Shown: positions 5,641-11,386 of the stretch, piece after piece | How the letters are laid out: the number at the start of each line of letters is the position of its first letter | Position numbering within the stretch: position 1 is the first letter of the stretch | Assembly (NCBI GenBank): GCA_035620975.1 | Contig: DASPFV010000201.1 | Span: forward strand, 1 to 11,386 | DNA from: DASPFV01 sp035620975 | GTDB lineage: Bacteria > Acidobacteriota > Vicinamibacteria > Vicinamibacterales > 2-12-FULL-66-21 | Direction: 5' to 3' | Length of the DNA stretch: 11,386 nucleotides | Notes under the pieces: generated by a model | The model's input: only the letters and a program-made list of their open reading frames with translations | The model's database searches: none | Told to the model about the DNA's origin: nothing | Translations under genes and position numbers: made by a program

Positions 5641-7966
5641 CGCCGTAGCTGTGCAGCAGGCAGACCTCGTGCGGCTCGGTGCCCTGGATGAACGCCTCGT
5701 TGAACACGCGCGGGCAGCCGGGCGTCGCGATGCGTCCGGTGTCGCGATCGATCTCGAGAAAGGTGATGCCCTCCGGCGTCTCGAACGGGACGTTGGGCCG
5801 GCCGGCCAGCGCGCGGGTCATGAAGCTGGTCCAGATGGGGAGGGCGGCCTGTGTCCCGCTCAGGCCGAGCGGCTGGTTGTCGTCGAGTCCGACCCAGACG
5901 ACCGTCAGCAGCTCTGGCGTGAAGCCGACGAACCAGGCGTCGCGCAGATCGTTGGTCGTCCCGGACTTGCCGGCGGCGTCGAGCGCGAAGCCGTTCGCAC
6001 GGGCGCCCGCCCCGGTCCCCTCGTTGATGACGCTGCGCATCATGTTGGTGACGATGAACGTCGTGTCCTTCCGGGCCACCGTGCGGGGCGCAGCGACGGG
6101 CACTGGGACGTCGCGCCCGCCGGCGACGAGACGCGAGATCCCGCGGAGCGGCCGCAGCGTGCCGCCGTTGGGGAAGACGGTGTAGGCGGCCGCGATCTCG
6201 AGCGGCGTGGCCTCGAACACGCCGAGGGCGATCGACGGGTATGGGCGGGGCGGCGTGCCCGCCCCGACGCGCCGCCACAACGTGGCGACCTCGTCGTAGC
6301 CGGCCGCCTGCGCGACCTTGATCGCGACGATGTTGCGCGAGAGCGCGAGCGCGCGGCGGAGGGTGATCGGACCGTCGTACTCGTTCTCGTAGTTCCCGGG
6401 GTTCCACACCTGCTCGTTGAAGTTGAACGTCGTCGGCTCGTCGGTCACGAGCGAGGCCGCGGTGATGTCGGTCTGGCCGACGGCCTGCGCGTGCTCGAAC
6501 GCGGCCAGGTAGACGAACGGCTTGAACACGGAGCCGGGCTGCCGCCGCGCATTCACGGCGCGGTTGAACTGGGACTGGTTGTAGGAGCGGCCGCCGACGA
6601 GGGCGAGGATCTCGCCGCTCCGGGGGTCGATGGCGATGAGGGCGGCCTGCGCGCGCTGGCGGCGGCGCCTGGCCAGGATCTCGTCCAGACGCACGAGGCC
6701 GTCGCGGACGGAGTCCTGCGCGATGCGCTGAAGGTGAAGGTCCAGTGTCGTGTAGACGTCGGCCGCGGAGGCCACGCTCGCGTGCTTTTCCTGCAGTTCC
6801 TGGCTGACGTAGTCGACGAAGTGCGGCGCCTCCGAATCGAGCGCGCGCGCGGCGAGCTGCAGCGGCTCCCGCACGGCGCGGTCCGCCGCGTCGCCGGTAA
6901 TGAAGCCGGCGCCGGCCATGGCGCGCAGCACGACGTTCCGCCGCTCGCGCGCCCGCTCGGGGTGGTTGAACGGCGACAGCCGCGACGGCGACTGGATCAC
7001 GCCGGCGATGGTGGCGGACTCGGTCAGCGAGACGTTCGTGATGTCCTTCGCGAAGAACAGCCGGGCCGCTTCGGCCACGCCGCGGATCGCGAACGAGCCG
7101 CGCTGCCCGAGCGCGACGTCGTTCAGGTACAGCTCCAGGATCTGGTCCTTGGTGAGCCGCTGCTCGAGGATCACGGACATGAACCATTCGAGTGTCTTCC
7201 GGCGCAGGCTCTTCTCGGGCGTCAGGAACGTGTTCTTGACGATCTGCTGCGTGAGCGTGCTGCCACCGGCGAGGTAGGGCTTGTCGTCGAAGACGTTGGA
7301 CCAGATCGCGCCGAGCGTGCCGATGGGATCGATGCCGGGGTGGTCGTAGAAACGGTGATCCTCGATGGCCAGCACGGCCTGGATCATCCGCTGCGGGATG
7401 GTCGAAAGCGGGACGTCGCGGCGTTTCTCGCGGCCCGTCGAGACGAGGGCCGTCAGCAGCGGCGCGTCGAGCGTCAGCCGATCCAGCCCGCCCTTGCTGC
7501 CGATCTGCTCGATCCCGCTCACCCAGTAGGGAACCGCGGCCTTCGGGCCGCGCGAGGAGAAGACGACCCGGATCGTCCGGCCCTTGCGATCCCCCTCGCG
7601 CGGGATGAGCACGACGGTATCCCGTCCGACCGTGAATTCGCCGGCCTGCTCGGCCCGGGCCCGATGCGCGTACCCCAGCTCGTTGAGGCGCTCCACCAGC
7701 TGCGGCGGTCCGGCGGCCTGGCCGCGCCGCAGTTCGAAGGGCCGTGCGAACACCCGCGGGTCGACCCGCTGCATCTGACCGTGAATGCGCGCGTCGATCA
7801 TCCGCGAGAAGACGACGTAGTAGTAGCCGAAGACCGCCGAGAGGAGGAGCATGGGCCCGGCGAGCCCGACCAGCACGTAGAGACGCCAGCGGCCGGGAGG
7901 CAGATGGAGCTTCCGGCGCCGTCGAACCGACGACTTCGAGGCGGATTTGGTGTGCAGTGGGTTCAC
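5636..7966 (-). CDS. Class A penicillin-binding protein, PBP1b type (transglycosylase/transpeptidase)
   Basis: A bifunctional inner-membrane enzyme that polymerises lipid II into glycan strands and cross-links the peptides in the periplasm. The 776-residue protein has a basic cytoplasmic tail, one transmembrane helix (about 28-52), a UB2H-like domain (about 68-125), a GT51 transglycosylase domain with IEDHRFYDHPG (Glu202), GGSTLTQQIVKN (234-245), RKTLEWFMSVILEQRLTKDQ and GVAEAARLFFAKD, and a transpeptidase domain with SVFK (Ser479, Lys482), SRN (543-545) and KSGTT (667-671). All catalytic motifs are intact. In E. coli the UB2H domain of PBP1b contacts an outer-membrane lipoprotein activator. 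The start is GTG at 7966-7964; an in-frame TGA (7972-7970) excludes a longer protein, and GGGTGATC (7968-7975) matches the 16S tail. It appears to be a single-gene unit divergent from the TonB receptor. Confidence 0.96.
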   Translation of the reverse strand: MNPLHTKSASKSSVRRRRKLHLPPGRWRLYVLVGLAGPMLLLSAVFGYYYVVFSRMIDARIHGQMQRVDPRVFARPFELRRGQAAGPPQLVERLNELGYAHRARAEQAGEFTVGRDTVVLIPREGDRKGRTIRVVFSSRGPKAAVPYWVSGIEQIGSKGGLDRLTLDAPLLTALVSTGREKRRDVPLSTIPQRMIQAVLAIEDHRFYDHPGIDPIGTLGAIWSNVFDDKPYLAGGSTLTQQIVKNTFLTPEKSLRRKTLEWFMSVILEQRLTKDQILELYLNDVALGQRGSFAIRGVAEAARLFFAKDITNVSLTESATIAGVIQSPSRLSPFNHPERARERRNVVLRAMAGAGFITGDAADRAVREPLQLAARALDSEAPHFVDYVSQELQEKHASVASAADVYTTLDLHLQRIAQDSVRDGLVRLDEILARRRRQRAQAALIAIDPRSGEILALVGGRSYNQSQFNRAVNARRQPGSVFKPFVYLAAFEHAQAVGQTDITAASLVTDEPTTFNFNEQVWNPGNYENEYDGPITLRRALALSRNIVAIKVAQAAGYDEVATLWRRVGAGTPPRPYPSIALGVFEATPLEIAAAYTVFPNGGTLRPLRGISRLVAGGRDVPVPVAAPRTVARKDTTFIVTNMMRSVINEGTGAGARANGFALDAAGKSGTTNDLRDAWFVGFTPELLTVVWVGLDDNQPLGLSGTQAALPIWTSFMTRALAGRPNVPFETPEGITFLEIDRDTGRIATPGCPRVFNEAFIQGTEPHEVCLLHSYGG

Positions 7967-7967
7967 A

Positions 7968-7975
7968 GATCACCC
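7968..7975 (-). promoter_or_regulatory. Ribosome binding site of the PBP1b-like gene
   Basis: On the minus strand GGGTGATC lies one base before the GTG start at 7966. Its GGTGATC part is complementary to the 16S 3' end (GATCACC). It supports the GTG start, and the heptad repeat half-array begins immediately upstream. Confidence 0.55.
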
Positions 7976-8003
7976 GGCTCAGGGCGCGAGGCTCAGGGCT
8001 TCA
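7976..8003. repeat. Four-heptad half-array next to the PBP start
   Basis: Four consecutive 7-base units GGCTCAG, GGCGCGA, GGCTCAG, GGCTTCA on the plus strand, the same unit type as in 8100-8323 but without the complementary GAGCC half. It lies immediately upstream of the PBP ribosome binding site. Confidence 0.7.
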
Positions 8004-8099
8004 GCGGGCGGCGAAGGGCGCACCACGATCCTGACGGCACTGGCCTGCTTGCATTATCGGCCGAACCGGCGCAGAGGGATACTGCGTCTAAAGACAGTC

Positions 8100-8323
8100 G
8101 GCTCAGGGCTCAAGGCTTTGGGCTTTGGCCAGAGCCTGTGAAGAGCGGCTCAGGGCTCAGGGCTTTGGGCTCAGGCAAGAGCCTGGAGCCCAGAGTCCAG
8201 AGCCTGTGAAGAGCGGCTCAGGGCTCAAGGCTTTAGGCTTTGGCCAGAGCCAAGAGCCCAGAGCCTGGAGCCTGTCGAAGACTTTGGGCTCTGGCCAGAG
8301 CCAGGAGCCATGAGTCAAGAGCC
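8100..8323. repeat. Heptad-based palindromic repeat array (four units)
   Basis: The stretch is built from 7-base units: GGCTCAG-like heptads, a GC centre, then CAGAGCC-like heptads, so each full unit is a 58-base hairpin with 4+4 heptads. Units: 8100-8136 (four left heptads, one right), 8147-8204 (four and four), 8215-8272 (four and four) and 8280-8323 (two and four). The 10-base linker TGTGAAGAGC follows units 1 and 2; TGTCGAA separates units 3 and 4. The 37 bases 8100-8136 and 8215-8251 differ at one position. The unit-4 centre GGCTCTGGCCAGAGCC (8287-8302) is a perfect 16-bp palindrome. A 7-base period argues against coding. It ends 5 bases before the receptor's Shine-Dalgarno site. Confidence 0.9.
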
Positions 8324-8327
8324 GGTC

Positions 8328-8333
8328 GGAGGA
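8328..8333 (+). promoter_or_regulatory. Shine-Dalgarno site of the TonB receptor gene
   Basis: GGAGGA lies 5 bases before the ATG at 8339. It fixes that start and rules out the in-frame upstream extension through the repeat array. Confidence 0.85.
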
Positions 8334-8338
8334 CTCTG

Positions 8339-11254
8339 ATGTCTCGAACCATCCACATTCCACTCGTCTGCCTGCTCGCGGCGCTGTTCGTCCCGGTCCC
8401 GGCGCTGGGACAGGCGCAGGCGGCCAACGGCAACATCGAAGGCGTAGTGCGCGACACGAGCGGCGGCGTGCTGCCGGGCGTGACCGTCACCCTCACCAAC
8501 ACCGACACCGGCGCGGCACGCGTCGTCGTGACGAACGACGTGGGCGTCTACCGGGCGCCGCTGCTCCCGCTGGGAAACTACCGGCTGTCGGCTGAGCTGC
8601 CCGGATTCAGGAAGTTCGAACAGACCGGGCTGACGCTCGCGGCGGGGCAGACGCTCGCCCTCGACATCGCTATGAGCGTCGGCGGCGTGGCCGAGGTCGT
8701 GTCGGTGTCGGGCGAGTCGCCGGTCGTCGACACCGCGAAGATCGATGTGGGACGAAATCTGGGTGAGCGCGAGATCAAGAACCTCCCGCTGGTGTCCAGG
8801 AACCCGTACAACTTCGCGCTCGTCCAGCCCGGCGTCAGCGGGTTCGAGAATCCCGAGTTCGGGGTGCCCCGGTTCGCCGCGAACGGGACGCTGCTCCGGG
8901 TGAACTACCAGGTCGACGGCAACACCAACACGCAGAAGGACCGCGCCGGGCTGCGCCTGCTGCCGGTCTCGGAGGTGATGGTCCAGGAGGTGAAGGTCGT
9001 CACGAGCGGCTACGCGCCGGAGTTCGGCCAGACCATGGGCGTGGTCTACAACGCGATCACGCCGTCGGGGACGAACACGCTCAGGGGCTCGGCCAGCTAC
9101 CGCTTCCGGCGGAAGGACTTCAGCGCGTTCCCGTACCCGTTCACGCAGCCCCGCACGGAGGCCAACAAGCCCGATACCAAGATCGACACCTGGACGGCCG
9201 AGGCCGGCGGGCCCATCGTCCGCGACAGGGTGCACTTCTTCGGCGGGTTCGAGAGCACCTATCGCGACCTGTCGGGCCAGAGCGTCATCACGATCACGCC
9301 GGAGAACGCGCAGCGCATCGGCCTCAGCCCGCAGCCGTCGGCCATCCCGCGCGAGCAGACCGCGCGTTTCTACATCGGCAAGGTCGACTACCAGGTGGCG
9401 CCCACGCATCGCGCGAGCGTCCGCTACCTGCACTTCGCGAACGATTCACCGAACAACATCGGCGGCGGCCTGAACTCGACGGAGGTGTCGACGGATTTCC
9501 TCGACTCGATGAACTCGATGGCCGCGCAGATCGTCTCCACGTTCGGCGGGTGGCGCCTGAACGAGTTCCGCGTGCAGTTCGCCAACCGGCACCAGAGCCG
9601 GACGGAAAGCTCGCTGTCGGGCACGGGCCCCCGAGTCAACATCACGAACGTGGCGAACTTCGGCGGGCCGAACGCCGGGACGGCGGACGCGGGATTCGAC
9701 TTCAAGCAGAACATCTGGCAGGTGATCGACAACTTCACCTACATCCGCGGCGCCCACAGCTACAAGTTCGGCTTCGACGCGCAGTTCATCGGGGACTCCC
9801 GCACGGCCTCCCTGTTCACGGTCTACAACTTCGGATCGATCGACTCCTACCTGGCGGCGGCGAGCGGCGCGAACCCGCGGGCCTACACCACCTTCACGCA
9901 GCTGCTCGGGAACCCGGACTTCGAGATGGACACGAAGCTGTACAGCTTTTTCGTCCAGGACGACTGGCGGGTGACCCCGGATCTGAAGCTGCTGTACGGC
10001 GTCCGGTACGACATCTACGACTACCCGGCAGCCGATCCCGACGCGCCGTTCGAGCACTCGCGCGAGTTCCGGACGGACGCCAACAACTGGGCACCGCGGG
10101 TGGGCGTGGCCTGGACGCCCTTCACAGACAAGCGCACGGTCGTTCGCGCCAGCACGGGTGTCATGTACGATCAGCCGCTGCTCGCGGCCTACGAGCTGGC
10201 GTTCCAGAACAGCGGCGCGCCCGCGCGGTTTCAGGTGTCGCTCAACCCGACGAGCGCCGGCGCGCCGGCGTTTCCGGGATCGCTCGCCGACGTACCGCCG
10301 GGGTTCGTGCTGCCGAGGCAGTCGATCTCCACCGTCGATCCCGGCTTCCGGGTCGCCCGCACGTTCCAGAACAACGTGCACCTCGAGCGCGGCTTCGCCG
10401 GCAACTACTCGGCGACGATCGGCTTCGTCTACGTGAAGGGCTACGACCTGCCCGCGATCACCGACATCAACCTGATCGGCCCGGTGGGCCAGCTCGCCGA
10501 CGGCCGGCCGATCTTCAGCACGGCGGTCAACGCGGCGACGCGCCGCCATCCCGAGTTCGACCACATCAACTCGGTCGGGTCGATCGGCGACTCGACGTAC
10601 AAGGCGCTCACGCTGCAGCTGGGCAAGCGCTGGTCGCAGAACTACCAGTTCGATCTGACCTACACGCTGGGCAAGGGCGAGGACAACGCTCCGCTCACGA
10701 GCGCCCTGTCGGTCCAGGGCGACGACGCGCGGTCCGATCCGACGAACCTGGATCGCGACCGGGGCCCGAACATCCTGGACATGCGCCACAACTTCGCGGG
10801 GACCATCGTCGCGCGGTCGTCGTTCACGCGGGGCAGCCGGCTGGTCAACGCGATCCTGAGCGACAACCAGGTCGGCGTGCTGCTGCAGTTCAACAGCGGG
10901 CTGCCGGTCAACATCCGCGGCAGCCGCGACCTGAACCAGGACGGCGTGACCAACGATCGACCGCTGAACGTTCCGCGCAACTCGATCTACCTGCCGGCCA
11001 GGTACAACGTCGACCTGCGCTATTCCCGGTTCATTCCCATCAGCGGACGCCGGCAGGTCGAGGTCATTGGCGAGTTCAAGAACGTGTTCAATACCGAGCA
11101 GGTGTCGAGCGTCAGCCAGGGGTTCACCGTCGACGCCGAGGGCAATCCTACTGTGCCCCTTCCAACCGAAGGCGATGACTTCAAAGAAGCGGGCCGCGTG
11201 ACTGGAGGGTACGAGCAGCGGGCGTTCCAGCTGGGGTTCAAGTTCCATTTCTGA
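8339..11254 (+). CDS. TonB-dependent receptor with carboxypeptidase-regulatory-like N-terminal domain (Oar-like)
   Basis: An outer-membrane beta-barrel of 971 residues, expected to import a substrate with energy from TonB/ExbBD; the substrate cannot be told from sequence. A signal peptide (about 1-24, hydrophobic, ending PALG) is followed by a carboxypeptidase-regulatory-like beta-sandwich domain (about 30-112, GNIEGVVRDTSGGVLPGVTV and GNYRLSAELPGF), a plug domain (about 118-245, with NLPLVSRNPYNFALVQPG and SGYAPEFGQTMGVVYNAITP) and a large barrel. Barrel strands include SYKFGFDAQFIGD and YSFFVQDDWRVTPDLKLLYGVRYD. The protein ends LGFKFHF with the terminal Phe used by the outer-membrane insertion machinery. 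ATG is preceded by GGAGGA. It stands alone on the plus strand, divergent from the PBP gene; no SusD-like partner follows in the window. The structured repeats in its leader could affect its expression, which is inference. Confidence 0.95.
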   Translation: MSRTIHIPLVCLLAALFVPVPALGQAQAANGNIEGVVRDTSGGVLPGVTVTLTNTDTGAARVVVTNDVGVYRAPLLPLGNYRLSAELPGFRKFEQTGLTLAAGQTLALDIAMSVGGVAEVVSVSGESPVVDTAKIDVGRNLGEREIKNLPLVSRNPYNFALVQPGVSGFENPEFGVPRFAANGTLLRVNYQVDGNTNTQKDRAGLRLLPVSEVMVQEVKVVTSGYAPEFGQTMGVVYNAITPSGTNTLRGSASYRFRRKDFSAFPYPFTQPRTEANKPDTKIDTWTAEAGGPIVRDRVHFFGGFESTYRDLSGQSVITITPENAQRIGLSPQPSAIPREQTARFYIGKVDYQVAPTHRASVRYLHFANDSPNNIGGGLNSTEVSTDFLDSMNSMAAQIVSTFGGWRLNEFRVQFANRHQSRTESSLSGTGPRVNITNVANFGGPNAGTADAGFDFKQNIWQVIDNFTYIRGAHSYKFGFDAQFIGDSRTASLFTVYNFGSIDSYLAAASGANPRAYTTFTQLLGNPDFEMDTKLYSFFVQDDWRVTPDLKLLYGVRYDIYDYPAADPDAPFEHSREFRTDANNWAPRVGVAWTPFTDKRTVVRASTGVMYDQPLLAAYELAFQNSGAPARFQVSLNPTSAGAPAFPGSLADVPPGFVLPRQSISTVDPGFRVARTFQNNVHLERGFAGNYSATIGFVYVKGYDLPAITDINLIGPVGQLADGRPIFSTAVNAATRRHPEFDHINSVGSIGDSTYKALTLQLGKRWSQNYQFDLTYTLGKGEDNAPLTSALSVQGDDARSDPTNLDRDRGPNILDMRHNFAGTIVARSSFTRGSRLVNAILSDNQVGVLLQFNSGLPVNIRGSRDLNQDGVTNDRPLNVPRNSIYLPARYNVDLRYSRFIPISGRRQVEVIGEFKNVFNTEQVSSVSQGFTVDAEGNPTVPLPTEGDDFKEAGRVTGGYEQRAFQLGFKFHF

Positions 11255-11386
11255 TGTCGGGCCGCTGACGTCGACTACGTCTGCCAACAGGTGTACGTTC
11301 CAACGACTGCACGCGCTGACGGCTGACACGATGAGACGATGGGACGATGAGACGACGGGAGAGACGAAGACTGTGCCCTGCGCGTG
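11255..11386. other. Non-coding right edge with octamer tandem repeat
   Basis: After the receptor stop there are 132 bases without a recognisable gene. A short 8-base tandem repeat runs at 11328-11359: ACGATGAG, ACGATGGG, ACGATGAG, ACGACGGG, followed by degenerate GACGA-rich sequence. No clear terminator hairpin with a T-run is present. Confidence 0.6.

Larger units (their letters stand above)
7967..8338. other. Divergent intergenic region between PBP and TonB receptor
   Basis: These 372 bases should contain the promoters of both divergent genes. Most of it is heptad-repeat DNA (7976-8003 and 8100-8323). The unique part, 8004-8099, includes a GATAAT on the minus strand (8053-8058) that could be a -10 for the PBP gene, but no matching -35 is found. 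No convincing promoter was found for the receptor either. No RNA gene was recognised. Confidence 0.5.

Noticed and set aside
5394..7973. Long open minus-strand frame overlapping the PBP gene in another phase
   Set aside because: Its translation is low-complexity Arg/Ala/Pro-rich and it lies over a fully intact PBP1b-like gene.
8049..8083. Plus-strand promoter TTGCAT ... GATACT for the receptor
   Set aside because: The spacing is 23 bases and both hexamers are poor matches; not supportable.
5072..8209. Very long open frame on the plus strand opposite the PBP gene
   Set aside because: It is antisense to a gene with all class A PBP motifs, is Arg/Gly/Asp-rich without any domain, and runs through the intergenic repeats. 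It is the usual shadow frame of high-GC coding DNA.
8100..8323. CRISPR array
   Set aside because: The repeats are 7-base units in mirrored arrangement without constant repeats and unique spacers of regular length, and no cas genes are nearby.
8240..8338. Upstream in-frame extension of the TonB receptor
   Set aside because: It would add 33 residues encoded by the heptad repeat; the ATG at 8339 has GGAGGA at 5 bases and a proper signal peptide directly after it.
9446..11329. Long open minus-strand frame opposite the TonB receptor
   Set aside because: Antisense shadow: no domains, composition typical of reverse-frame GC-rich codons.

Overview
The window looks like a chromosomal segment from a GC-rich Gram-negative bacterium. 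The best guess is Acidobacteriota, probably the Vicinamibacteria lineage. This is inferred from the very high GC content, the large outer-membrane TonB-dependent receptor with an N-terminal carboxypeptidase-regulatory-like domain (a family greatly expanded in that phylum), and the style of the intergenic repeats. No rRNA or other marker in the window fixes the taxon.

Layout, left to right. Bases 1-192 are non-coding as far as can be seen and hold several small hairpins. A minus-strand heat-shock operon, hrcA-grpE (1781 down to 193), has a 4-base GTGA overlap. It is preceded by an almost perfect CIRCE operator (1788-1814) and a TATAAT -10 box (1820-1825) that overlaps the stop codon of the next gene upstream. 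Next comes a tightly packed minus-strand unit: a SurA/PpiC-type peptidyl-prolyl isomerase lipoprotein (5011-3977), an XdhC/CoxI-family protein (3980-3153) and a 5'-deoxyadenosine/MTA/SAH-deaminase-like amidohydrolase (3152-1821). Stops and starts of these three genes touch or overlap. For both downstream genes the reading frame and family-typical N-terminus begin at a CTG codon upstream of the first conventional start.

The gap from 5012 to 5635 has no convincing gene. It contains a partial duplicate of the ppiC/xdhC junction (5185-5240), which is a decayed gene fragment, and copies of a roughly 58-bp imperfect repeat in opposite orientations (5294-5366 and 5548-5605, with a weaker third copy at 5101-5179). 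A class A penicillin-binding protein of PBP1b type (7966-5636, minus) follows. The divergent spacer 7967-8338 carries a striking array of 7-bp units (GGCTCAG-like on one side of a GC centre, CAGAGCC-like on the other) forming symmetric hairpins. It ends at the Shine-Dalgarno site of a plus-strand TonB-dependent receptor (8339-11254). The last 132 bases are non-coding and contain a short 8-bp tandem repeat.

Biologically the window combines protein-folding control (HrcA/GrpE in the cytoplasm, a parvulin foldase in the envelope), envelope construction and uptake (PBP1b-like enzyme, TonB receptor) and purine/nucleoside metabolism (deaminase plus an XdhC molybdoenzyme-maturation factor). I see no new defence or mobile system. 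The unusual parts are the heptad hairpin array, the two apparent CTG starts, the duplicated gene junction and the CIRCE/promoter arrangement.
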